Source: JAIEOG01 sp964611895 (GTDB lineage: Bacteria > Bdellovibrionota > FAC87 > UBA2466). From it: a DNA stretch of 49,227 bases. This document shows positions 40,855-48,085 of this stretch, piece by piece. Both the position numbers and the translations under genes were made by a program. Positions within the stretch are counted from its first letter, which is position 1. Every line of letters starts with the position of its first letter. The stretch spans positions 1 through 49,227 of the forward strand of contig CAZTDN010000026.1 of assembly GCA_964611895.1 (NCBI GenBank). Reading direction: 5' to 3'. The notes beneath the pieces were generated by a model. It did no database searches, was not told the origin of the DNA, and saw only the letters and a program-made list of their open reading frames with translations.

Positions 40855-41691
40855 TTAGAATGTATAGTTAAGGTTCATGTAGCCTCTGGCTGCATTGATG
40901 GCCTCAATTCTGTTCGAGGTTGGCAGTGTCGCTCCCAAGCGAGTGCTGAGTTTGGGGCTGAGGGACTGGGTCACTGAAGCGTCTAAGGCCTGCGCGCCAG
41001 GAAACAGGCTAAACGTTGCACTCGTATCGATTAAAACTTGCGCGGATAGGCGCACGCTCAGTGAGTCTGTTGGAACAATTCCACCCGTGAGCTGTCCCAT
41101 CAGGTGTGAATGGTAGATGCCCGCTGCCCACAGGGACGTGAGTATTTCGAACTTTGAAGCATCTGAGAAAACATCGTAGCCCAGCGCCAGCCGTGTTCCC
41201 TGATTGTCTTTGGAGAGTGGCACTGAGGTGTTTTTCATTTTTTGTAAGCTGTCCTGGACCGATTTTATTCGGCGGCGAGTCGTGTCGGATACCGCCTTTG
41301 GGGTGAGTGCGTTTTGAATAAAAGTATTCATGCGCAGTCGAAGAACCGATTGCGCAAACCCAGTCCTTACATCACGCTCTAACTGGTTGTTCAGCGTGCC
41401 CATAGCGTAAAACGTACCTTCACCATCGAGTGGGGCGTATTTGATCTGGTTCTCATGGTAGCCCCATGTCGAAGCGTACTGGCTCGCGATCTGGGCGTCT
41501 CTTTGCCCCACATAGTCCTGGTAAAGCCAGTCCGTTTTGCGAGGGGAGGGGATCTGCATCAAGCGTTCTATCGTGCCATCTGACGCGGGGGATATGGCCG
41601 CCATGGCGCGGTCCTGAGCCAGAGCGGGCACCTGCACTAGATGCCAAGCCAAAACTAAGCTCAGGCTGGCTATGTAATCCCACGGTCTCAC
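40855..41691 (-). CDS. Secreted protein, possible outer-membrane protein
   Basis: 278 aa from GTG 41691. Signal peptide about 1-25 (SLVLAWHLVQVPALA, then QDR). The C-terminal 100 residues alternate polar and hydrophobic residues (for example GIVPTDSLSVRLSAQVLIDTS, LSPKLSTRLGATL) and the chain ends MNLNYTF with a terminal Phe, as in outer-membrane barrel proteins. The middle is helical and Arg/Lys-rich. No family recognised. Divergent from fkbM across 158 bases. Confidence 0.6.
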   Translation of the reverse strand: MRPWDYIASLSLVLAWHLVQVPALAQDRAMAAISPASDGTIERLMQIPSPRKTDWLYQDYVGQRDAQIASQYASTWGYHENQIKYAPLDGEGTFYAMGTLNNQLERDVRTGFAQSVLRLRMNTFIQNALTPKAVSDTTRRRIKSVQDSLQKMKNTSVPLSKDNQGTRLALGYDVFSDASKFEILTSLWAAGIYHSHLMGQLTGGIVPTDSLSVRLSAQVLIDTSATFSLFPGAQALDASVTQSLSPKLSTRLGATLPTSNRIEAINAARGYMNLNYTF

Positions 41692-41849
41692 GTTCCACCA
41701 CTCTCACATCGGGCGTCTTCCGGCAGACGAGCCCTTGGGAGCCTAGAGCAAGACTGGTGCCAGGTTGTCTACGCTCGAAACGCCTGTCTAGTCCGAAAGT
41801 CAGTGTCAAATTATTAGGCATAAGCACGAACTGCGGCTACGATCGGTGT

Positions 41850-42659
41850 ATGCAAGCATTGGGAGTTTGGCTAAGGCAGCAACCGGTACTGCGCCGTCTG
41901 CGGCACTCGGTTCTCCACACCTGGTTTCTTCGGTTAACCCGTTGGCAGGACGAAGGCGCGCTGCGTTTTGAACTCGAGTTTTATAGAAAAGTCCTGGGGC
42001 TGTGGGGCTCTAAACGAAAAACTATTTTTGATGTCGGGGCGAACATTGGCTCTAAAGCTGAAATGTTTCGGCGATTGGGAGCCAGGGTGATTTGCTTCGA
42101 ACCCGATCCGGCAAACGTCGTAGAACTTAAGAGCCGTTTTCGAAGGTATCCACAAGTGGAAATCGTGCCCCAAGCTCTGAGCTCGTCCCACTCGGACGGC
42201 ACGCCCATGTTTGTTCAGTTTCCAGGGTCAGCGTACAACACGCTCGAAACCTCCTGGATGAGTGAGCAAAAAGGGGCTGCCGAAGGGAGTTGGAGTCAGA
42301 TCCAAGTCAAAACCACTACGTTGGATCACGCTATCGCTTCGTATGGCACACCAGACTATATCAAGATCGACGTTGAGGGACATGAACTCGAAGTGCTGCG
42401 TGGATTGAGCGGGGACTTTGGTTTGTTGTCATTCGAAGTCAACTTGCCGGTTTTTGCAAAGCAGGCTGAAGACTCGATCCGCCTTTTGGGCGAGAGATAC
42501 CCCGGGATAGAGTTTAATTTCACTCGAGGGATTCTGCAGTTTGAAAGCGATCGCTGGTTCTCGGTAGCGGAAGCGCTGCAGTTTTTGCGAGGTTCGCGCC
42601 GGGTTTACTTCGAGGTATTTGCAACCACGGTCAATCGCCGGGCGTCAGTGAGTTTTTGA
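41850..42659 (+). CDS. FkbM-family methyltransferase
   Basis: 269 aa from ATG 41850 (MQALGVWLRQQPVLRRL); a far longer upstream reading frame has no support. SAM-binding core: TIFDVGANIGSKAEMFRRLG, VICFEPDPANV, and PDYIKIDVEGHELEVLRGL, the DxEGxE motif of FkbM O-methyltransferases that methylate sugars or small metabolites. No Shine-Dalgarno; TACGAT (41838-41843) ends 6 bases before the ATG, with TAGGCA 17 bases further up. The last 55 bases overlap the convergent Ala/Met-rich gene. Confidence 0.88.
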   Translation: MQALGVWLRQQPVLRRLRHSVLHTWFLRLTRWQDEGALRFELEFYRKVLGLWGSKRKTIFDVGANIGSKAEMFRRLGARVICFEPDPANVVELKSRFRRYPQVEIVPQALSSSHSDGTPMFVQFPGSAYNTLETSWMSEQKGAAEGSWSQIQVKTTTLDHAIASYGTPDYIKIDVEGHELEVLRGLSGDFGLLSFEVNLPVFAKQAEDSIRLLGERYPGIEFNFTRGILQFESDRWFSVAEALQFLRGSRRVYFEVFATTVNRRASVSF

Positions 42660-43675
42660 AACCGGGTAGACGCAAACTCAAAAATATTGATGCGTTCAGA
42701 ATCGGCACCCGTTTCCGTGGTCAAGACTTGCCCTTCACCCAATTGTGGTACGTCCATTTCGGCTGCGTCCCCCCCATTTAACTGAGACATGAGCGCGTCC
42801 AAGGCCGACTCTCCCGAACTGGATTCTTCAGCGCTCGCAGAGCCCACTGGGCTGGGGCCTGGTTCACTCGCAACGGACCGTCCGCGTTCGCCCGAAGCAG
42901 CCGGCGTGGCGGTTGAGTTAACTCCTTGGCCATCCTTTGTAACGGCGGCGCTCAGTGGGTTCGTGCCAGCCGTTGAGCCGCTCGGGCCGAGCGCCAACGC
43001 TGCCGTAGGTGCACCAAAACCACCTGCAGCGGCGAGTTTGGTCGAGTCTTCAAATTCGATATTGCCGGGTTTAATGGGGGCAAGAGCGGTTGGCGGAAGC
43101 TGGGGACCTGCTGCTACCTGAGTTTCTGAGGGGGCTTCAGTTTTTTTCTTCGTCAGCTCGGGGACAATAGGCGCGTCCACTGGGATTTCCCCAGCATCCA
43201 GTAAAGAACGAGCCGGTGCATTTTCATCAAAGGAGATTGTTTCCTCTTTGGACTCGGTTGCTTTTAATTCTGTTTTTCCAGCAGTAAAGCTCCCCGGTTT
43301 CGGGAGCTCCTTGCTCGAGCCGGCCGCTCGTGCATTGCGTTTGTTTTCAATGGCGCTCATTTGCATGGCGCTGGCTTGTTGGCATTGCTGCATCGCCATC
43401 ATCATCATCATGGTACGCGTTTCTTTGTCGGGCGCTTTGCGGGCTTCATTCATGAGAAGCATGCAGTTCATATTCGACTGTGCCGCTCCCGCTGAGGCAG
43501 CAGCAGCGGCTGCAGCGGCCTTGGAGGATTCGCCATCGTCTTGTGGTGGCTTGGGCATTTCGGGGAGTTTGAGCTCACTCTCCGATACTTTGAGCTCTTG
43601 CACGGTGCCAAAAGCAATTGGTTCCCATCCGACTAGAATTAAAAAAATGGACCCCAAGGCAAAAATGCGCTTCAT
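42605..43675 (-). CDS. Secreted low-complexity protein, Ala/Met/Gln-rich (paralogue B)
   Basis: 356 aa from ATG 43675, coupled by ATGA to its upstream paralogue. Signal peptide MKRIFALGSIFLILVGWEPI. Residues about 55-110 are a helical Ala run then a Met/Gln/Cys-rich stretch (MMMMMAMQQCQQASAMQM). A long Pro/Ser/Glu-rich disordered region follows, ending with NIFEFASTRFQKLTD, which parallels NIFEYTSYRIKKSQR of the other copy. Function unknown; the two likely form a complex or surface filament (inference). The 3' end overlaps fkbM by 55 bases. Confidence 0.7.
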   Translation of the reverse strand: MKRIFALGSIFLILVGWEPIAFGTVQELKVSESELKLPEMPKPPQDDGESSKAAAAAAAASAGAAQSNMNCMLLMNEARKAPDKETRTMMMMMAMQQCQQASAMQMSAIENKRNARAAGSSKELPKPGSFTAGKTELKATESKEETISFDENAPARSLLDAGEIPVDAPIVPELTKKKTEAPSETQVAAGPQLPPTALAPIKPGNIEFEDSTKLAAAGGFGAPTAALALGPSGSTAGTNPLSAAVTKDGQGVNSTATPAASGERGRSVASEPGPSPVGSASAEESSSGESALDALMSQLNGGDAAEMDVPQLGEGQVLTTETGADSERINIFEFASTRFQKLTDARRLTVVANTSK

Positions 43676-44751
43676 TGTTTCACCCACGCCAACAAATTGG
43701 AATCGGTTGCTTTGAGAACGGCGGTTTTGAGTGCGCCGTCTCGCTGCGATTTTTTTATTCGATAGCTAGTGTATTCAAAAATATTGGGTGTCTTGGCGGC
43801 GCTGGCGGTTGAAGCAATTCCAGGCGCTGTGATGAGCTGTGCGATCTGCCCTGTGGCGTCTTCGCCAGGTTCTTTTGTCTCTCCAAACAATCCCGTCAGA
43901 GCGTTCATGCCAGAGCTTCCGCTACCACTGGAATCCGAGTCGCCACTCCCCGCACTCGATACTTCTTCAGAAGCCACCCGGCGAGAAGGCTTGTCCTTAC
44001 CCTCGGATGAGGGGTGTGCCGTGGATTGAGTGCCATTCAAACTCGACGCAGTCGGGACAGCCGCAAACATTCCACCCGGAGCCATACCCGGCGCTGTGTT
44101 CTGGGCGGCCGGAGGGTTTTTTACGCTGTCATCAAACTCGATCTGCTCTCCAATAGGGTTCAGAGTGCCGGTCGCTGGAGCTTGGGGTGTATTGGTCGCA
44201 AGGGTTTCTTTTTCAAATACCGAAGTAGGGGGCTCGACGGCGGAATCCGGATTTACGACTTGTTCGTTTTCTGCGGGGGCAGTCGGCACGTACACCGTAT
44301 TGGAACCGCTGTCCTCGGGTTGGGTGTACGCTTCACCCGTGGGTAAGCTGTTCTGCTGAGCGAGTTTGGGTGAGTTATCAAAAGTCAGTTTATCTTTTTG
44401 GTTTGCATTTTGCGCAGCGCTGCCGGCATTTTGAGCCGCTTGAGCGCATTGCTCCATCGCTTTGGATTGAAGCATCGCTTTCATAGTGGGGTCTTCTGTT
44501 TCTTTAGCTGCCTTCATGAGTTGAGCGCAGCTCGCGGCGGCGAGCGCAGCCCCTGCGATCCCGAGTGCCATGGCGGCATTGGCTCCATTGCGGCGGTCTT
44601 GATCTTGGTCCAAGGCTTGGTTTTGAGAGTTTTGGATCTGGGTTTGGACTTGGCCTTGGAGTTCGGGCACCGTCATCTCGGCCCACAACGGCGAGCAGAT
44701 GGCTCCACTAAGGCCCCAGGCAATCCAACGGTATGAAATCGATTTACGCAT
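43672..44751 (-). CDS. Secreted low-complexity protein, Ala/Gln/Asn-rich (paralogue A)
   Basis: 359 aa. Signal peptide about 1-24 (WIAWGLSGAICSPLWA, then EMT). A Gln/Asn-rich stretch (about 30-50) leads to an Ala helix with cysteines (ALAAASCAQLMKAAK, AMEQCAQAAQNAGSAAQ), matching in layout the Ala/Met/Cys region of the next gene. A Ser/Pro/Glu/Thr-rich region, a Gly/Ser run near 290 and a conserved end NIFEYTSYRIKKSQRDG follow. No family recognised. AGGGG lies close before the ATG (3 bases), a tight but usable site. First gene of a two-gene operon. Confidence 0.7.
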   Translation of the reverse strand: MRKSISYRWIAWGLSGAICSPLWAEMTVPELQGQVQTQIQNSQNQALDQDQDRRNGANAAMALGIAGAALAAASCAQLMKAAKETEDPTMKAMLQSKAMEQCAQAAQNAGSAAQNANQKDKLTFDNSPKLAQQNSLPTGEAYTQPEDSGSNTVYVPTAPAENEQVVNPDSAVEPPTSVFEKETLATNTPQAPATGTLNPIGEQIEFDDSVKNPPAAQNTAPGMAPGGMFAAVPTASSLNGTQSTAHPSSEGKDKPSRRVASEEVSSAGSGDSDSSGSGSSGMNALTGLFGETKEPGEDATGQIAQLITAPGIASTASAAKTPNIFEYTSYRIKKSQRDGALKTAVLKATDSNLLAWVKQ

Positions 44752-44938
44752 CTACCCCTGTATTCTGCAAATAGGGGGCCTAGTGTAAGTACTTGAAAAC
44801 ACATGTTTTTGTCTGCTCAAAGCTGTATACGGTTTGGTCGGTTGCCTGGCGTGCAGACGTTTGAACCCGAGAAAGCTCTTTGACTTTGTTGGAGTTTTCC
44901 CTTTGATTGCTAGGCTTGTTTAAGTTAGGAAGAGAACC

Positions 44939-45220
44939 ATGGCGAGACACAAATCAGCAGTAAAGGCCGCTCGGCAGTCCGAAAAACGCCGAGCTCATAA
45001 CATTACCCTTCGTTCCCGTTATAAAACGGTGATCAAAAAGCTCCGGACCGAGCTTTCTGCCGCAACCGGTGGAAAAGCGAATAAAGAAGGTCTGGCAGGG
45101 GCTTTGAACGAGGTCCAAAGTGTTTTGATGAAAGCTGCGAACCGCAACTTGATCAAAATGCGAGGGGCTTCACGTCGCATCGGCCGTTTGAGCGCCGCTG
45201 TTCAAAAAGCGCTGTCGTAA
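44939..45220 (+). CDS. rpsT: 30S ribosomal protein S20
   Basis: 93 aa, normal length. ARHKSAVKAARQSEKRRAHN is the standard S20 start, followed by SRYKTVIKKLRTEL, AANRNLIKMRGASRRIGRL and SAAVQKAL. Binds 16S rRNA during 30S assembly. AGGAAGAG precedes the ATG. Monocistronic, with a strong terminator directly after. Confidence 0.97.
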   Translation: MARHKSAVKAARQSEKRRAHNITLRSRYKTVIKKLRTELSAATGGKANKEGLAGALNEVQSVLMKAANRNLIKMRGASRRIGRLSAAVQKALS

Positions 45221-45224
45221 TTTT

Positions 45225-45276
45225 AAAAGTACGCGGTTACTTTTCGATCTTTTCGAAAGCAGCCGCGTACTTTTTT
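45225..45276. terminator. rpsT terminator, member of the GTACGCGG hairpin family
   Basis: The outer stem AAAAGTACGCGG (45225-45236) pairs perfectly with CCGCGTACTTTT (45263-45274), with an imperfect inner stem (TTTTCGA/TCGAAA) and a T run after it. It lies 4 bases after the rpsT stop and before the stop of the convergent rhodanese gene, so it can serve both directions. Confidence 0.85.
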
Positions 45277-45281
45277 GTTTT

Positions 45282-45935
45282 CTAGCAGGGGTGCCCCGCA
45301 TAGCGCGGGAAACTCGGATCCGCTTCCAAGCTCCAAGCCTCCAAGCCGCCGGTTAACGCGCGCACATCTTCAAATCCCAGATCATTCAAATAAGCCGCGG
45401 CATCCAGACTGCGAATTCCGTAATGGCACACCACCGCGATGGGCCTGTTCTTGGGCCACTGCGTCACTTCTTTTTGAAGGAACTCCTCGGTGAGCGCGTG
45501 TGAACGCGGGAGTGTTCCTCTTTCTCTCTCCCATGGTTCACGAACATCCAAAACTACCAGGTTGGAATCGTCTTCCAACCAAGTTTTGAGATCGCGCGCG
45601 GAGATCTCTTTGGATTGGGAGCGCTGCGCTAATTGAAAGAGCATGAACAGTATCTGCGGCGGGGGGAGTGAGTGTGTTTGTGAGAAGAATTGCAGAGATA
45701 AATCTAAATCTGTTCGTCGAAGCGAGAGTGAAAAGCGTTTGTGCAAGAAATCTGCAAAAGCGGGATACGAAAAACATATTTCTCGCAGCGAAGACTGCTC
45801 GGAAATCATCGGAAGGGCATTCGGATGCACATCTTCACCCCGAAAATGCGCAAAAAAACCTCTGATTTTCGACTTCACGTTAAAAAAACTGGTCTTTAAG
45901 TGAAAAAAAATATTTTTTTTTGAAAGCAGGGGCAT
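45282..45935 (-). CDS. Rhodanese-domain protein with N-terminal helical domain
   Basis: 217 aa from ATG 45935, 5 bases after GGAGGG. The C-terminal 100 residues are a rhodanese: ISARDLKTWL, LVVLDVREPWERERG and the active-site loop VVCHYGIRSLDAAAYL, with catalytic Cys and an HYGIRS loop, then LTGGLEAW. It may transfer sulfane sulfur. Residues about 45-95 (SSLREICFSYPAFADFLHKRF) form a helical domain resembling DUF1858/ScdA-type N-domains. The first 40 residues are basic and hydrophobic. Internal starts at 45830 or 45809 are possible. Confidence 0.8.
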   Translation of the reverse strand: MPLLSKKNIFFHLKTSFFNVKSKIRGFFAHFRGEDVHPNALPMISEQSSLREICFSYPAFADFLHKRFSLSLRRTDLDLSLQFFSQTHSLPPPQILFMLFQLAQRSQSKEISARDLKTWLEDDSNLVVLDVREPWERERGTLPRSHALTEEFLQKEVTQWPKNRPIAVVCHYGIRSLDAAAYLNDLGFEDVRALTGGLEAWSLEADPSFPRYAGHPC

Positions 45936-45948
45936 GGGCACCCTCCGT

Positions 45949-46010
45949 GTTTTATCGACGATAAAACGTGACTAACCGCGCACTCAAGACGACGCGAGTT
46001 ATAACTCGCG
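45949..46010. promoter_or_regulatory. Two perfect palindromes upstream of the rhodanese gene
   Basis: GTTTTATCG-A-CGATAAAAC (45949-45967, 9-base arms) lies directly beyond the rhodanese ribosome site. CGCGAGTTATAACTCGCG (45993-46010) is an 18-bp perfect palindrome 25 bases away. They fit operator sites for a homodimeric regulator, shared by the rhodanese gene and the divergent lysine-rich gene. No regulator is adjacent. Confidence 0.5.
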
Positions 46011-46157
46011 CGGAAACATTGAATAAACCCTTGATAAAAAAAATGTTTTGCGTAAAACTTGAAAGTGGTGAAGGCAGCGAGAGTCAGAAATGGCTTATAG
46101 ATGCAACAACCGTAATCACGTAAACGCAAAACCTTATTAGCATGCTAGGGGGAAACC

Positions 46158-46247
46158 ATGGCGAAGAAAAAAGCAAAGGCCAAAAAGGCCACAAAGAAAA
46201 CCGCTAAAAAAGCGACGAAGAAAAAAGCAACCCGCAAGAAGAAGTAG
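46158..46247 (+). CDS. 29-residue lysine-rich histone-like protein
   Basis: ATG at 46158 after AGGGGG (6-7 bases), stop TAG at 46245. The product is made only of Met, Ala, Lys, Thr and Arg, with about 60% Lys and repeats such as KKATKKTAKKATKK, like the C-terminal tails of histone H1. Such tails bind DNA or RNA by charge. Its good ribosome site and strong terminator directly downstream support a real gene despite its size. Possibly a nucleoid or ribosome-associated peptide (inference). Confidence 0.75.
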   Translation: MAKKKAKAKKATKKTAKKATKKKATRKKK

Positions 46248-46258
46248 TTTTCTTGCAG

Positions 46259-46317
46259 CCAACCCAGAAATAAAACGGCCCGCGCTTAAACGCAGGCCGT
46301 TTGAACTTCTGGGTTGG
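46259..46317. terminator. Nested two-stem bidirectional terminator
   Basis: The outer stem CCAACCCAGAA (46259-46269) pairs perfectly with TTCTGGGTTGG (46307-46317). An inner stem AAACGGCC-C-GCG (46273-46284) pairs with CGC-A-GGCCGTTT (46291-46302) with one mismatch. Located between the lysine-rich gene (+) and flagellin (-), both ending into it. No strong T run, so termination or 3' end protection is inferred from position. Confidence 0.7.
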
Positions 46318-46326
46318 CGGTTACTT

Positions 46327-47157
46327 TTAGCCTAGGAGCTTCAGAGCCATTGCGGGCATCTGATTCGCTTGGGCCAGAATCGCGACACTCGCCTGATTGA
46401 GTATGTTTGCCTTTGCATACTCCGCCGACTCCTTCGCAATATCCGCATCCCGAATCTGAGAAAAAGCTCCAGCAATATTTTCTTGGTACACCATCAAGCT
46501 TCGTACCGTGGCTTCTAGTCGAGACTCACCGGCACCAATTTCCCCTCGAACCTCGGAGATAACTTCCAGTGCGTGCCCGATGGGGTCTAGAGCAGAGCGT
46601 GCACCTTCCACTGAGTTGATCGCCAAGTCCGTAACTCCCAAGCTGTCAGTATTTACCTTAAAGCCTGCGCTCACTTGGATTCGGTCAATGTTAGGGTTGT
46701 TGTTTGGTCCGACCTGAATCGCGATGGCGGCGCCTTCACCGTTAAGAAGAGGGCGGCCGTTAAAGAGAGTTGATTCGGAGATTCGATTCAACTCAGCTTT
46801 TAGCGCTTGGTATTCATGGTTCAGATACCCGCGCTCCTTATCGCCGTTCGTGTCCGAGGCGGCTTGTACAGCCAGCTCTTTCATTCGGATGACGATATTC
46901 GAGATTTCAGCAATCGCATTGTCCGCGGTCTGTAACAGGAAGAACGCGTTTTGCGTGTTCTTCAAGTTCTGATCGCTGGCGCGCAATGTCGCTCGCTGAG
47001 CTTCGGATATTGCCAGCCCGGCTGCATCATCGCTTGCTCGCACGATGCTGCTGCCTGAGGCGAGCTTGTTCTGCGAGTGTTCCAGCTTCTCACGATTATC
47101 GTGAAGCTTGTGTTGAGCGACAATGGACTGAACGTTCGATTTTATTCGAAGTCCCAT
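46327..47157 (-). CDS. fliC: Flagellin
   Basis: 276 aa, a short flagellin with only the conserved D0/D1 regions. The N-terminal part (GLRIKSNVQSIVAQHKL, LASGSSIVRASDDAAGLAIS, QTADNAIAEISNIVIRMKEL) and the C-terminal part (IRDADIAKESAEYAKANIL, then ILAQANQMPAMALKLLG) match flagellins closely; the central variable domain is almost absent. Forms the flagellar filament. GGAGGAAG lies just before the ATG. The 3' end faces a nested terminator; the leader has two hairpins. Whether other flagellin copies exist outside the window cannot be seen. Confidence 0.95.
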   Translation of the reverse strand: MGLRIKSNVQSIVAQHKLHDNREKLEHSQNKLASGSSIVRASDDAAGLAISEAQRATLRASDQNLKNTQNAFFLLQTADNAIAEISNIVIRMKELAVQAASDTNGDKERGYLNHEYQALKAELNRISESTLFNGRPLLNGEGAAIAIQVGPNNNPNIDRIQVSAGFKVNTDSLGVTDLAINSVEGARSALDPIGHALEVISEVRGEIGAGESRLEATVRSLMVYQENIAGAFSQIRDADIAKESAEYAKANILNQASVAILAQANQMPAMALKLLG

Positions 47158-47178
47158 AACTTCCTCCGTTGAACTCCC

Positions 47179-47215
47179 TCGCGTTTGAATCGCGAAAGGC
47201 GGTTTCCTTACCGCC
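47179..47215 (-). other. Hairpins in the flagellin 5' leader
   Basis: On the minus strand GGCGGT/ACCGCC (47215-47198, 6-base loop) and then TCGCG/CGCGA (47195-47179, 7-base loop) lie 20-60 bases upstream of the flagellin ATG, with the ribosome site left single-stranded. They may stabilise the mRNA. No convincing sigma28 promoter was seen further upstream. Confidence 0.45.
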
Positions 47216-47361
47216 CTGGTGAGTGGGTCTTCAGTGACTCACTACTTACCGAGAGACGAGACTCTATCTATGGATTCATTCGTCACAAAACGGGGAGAGG
47301 TTAAGGAAAAAATGAAGAAAACGACATAATTCTTTTGGGACATCGCAGCATGTGCCTGGCC

Positions 47362-47370
47362 TGCTATACT
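47362..47370 (+). promoter_or_regulatory. Extended -10 promoter of the receiver gene
   Basis: TGCTATACT is an extended -10 (TGn plus TATACT, 5/6), 7 bases before the ATG at 47378. No -35 of note, as expected for an extended -10, and no Shine-Dalgarno. Predicts transcription starting at about +1/+2 before the ATG. Confidence 0.5.
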
Positions 47371-47377
47371 TTCAGCC

Positions 47378-48085
47378 ATGAAAACACGCATTGTATTGCT
47401 CGATGAAAGCCTTACCGTTCAAAAAGTCATCGCACTCACGCTGAATCGTGAGCAGTTTTCCATTTCGAATGTGAAGACTCGCTCCGAAGCCATGAAGCTC
47501 GTGTTGGAATCTCCACCCGCGCTCATTATAGTCAGCGACCAGGTTCAAGGAATTAACGCCTCCGCTTTCCCCAAAGAGGTGGAAACTTGGGTCGGACGGG
47601 ACAGAACGCTTCCGGCCATGCTGCTCATCACGAATCAGGACATCAAAGACATGCGTGGGTATGGCGCGGTGCTCAAAAAACCCTTCGCCCCGTCCGCACT
47701 GCAAGCTGCTGTGGATCGGTGCGTTCCCATCGCCGCGACTCCCCTAACATTAGACGAAGAGGGAGAGGACTTGGGCATGCAAAGGCGATTTGTTGAAGCT
47801 TTTTCTGATGAGGCGAGTCTAGTCGCTGAAACTCTTGCCAAACCTGCTCCAAAATCAGATGAACAAAAAAGGGAGACAGTTCAAGTGCTCGGACCAGAAG
47901 ATTCCATGGCCTATAAGGCCCAGCTCGAACAGGAAGTCGGACGCCAGGTTGAATCATATGATTTGGAAAACGTTGTGCACCGCCTCTTAGAAAAAATGGT
48001 CCCACCTATTGTGGAGCGACTCGCGCAGGAGCGTTTGGACAAGCTCCTTAAAGAAAGCGAAAGTTTTGTCGAGCTCAAGCCCTAA
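47378..48085 (+). CDS. Receiver-domain (REC) response regulator with C-terminal helical region
   Basis: 235 aa. The REC domain (1-120) has every key residue: Asp9/Glu10 (VLLDES), phospho-acceptor Asp54 (IIVSDQ), Thr85 (LLITNQ) and Lys101-Pro102 (LKKPFAP). After an acidic linker the C-terminal 50 residues form an amphipathic helix region (ENVVHRLLEKMVPPIVERLAQERL) without a DNA-binding fold, so it probably signals through protein contacts. No kinase is adjacent. The last bases overlap birA. Next to flagellin but transcribed divergently, so a link to motility is only suggestive. Confidence 0.85.
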   Translation: MKTRIVLLDESLTVQKVIALTLNREQFSISNVKTRSEAMKLVLESPPALIIVSDQVQGINASAFPKEVETWVGRDRTLPAMLLITNQDIKDMRGYGAVLKKPFAPSALQAAVDRCVPIAATPLTLDEEGEDLGMQRRFVEAFSDEASLVAETLAKPAPKSDEQKRETVQVLGPEDSMAYKAQLEQEVGRQVESYDLENVVHRLLEKMVPPIVERLAQERLDKLLKESESFVELKP

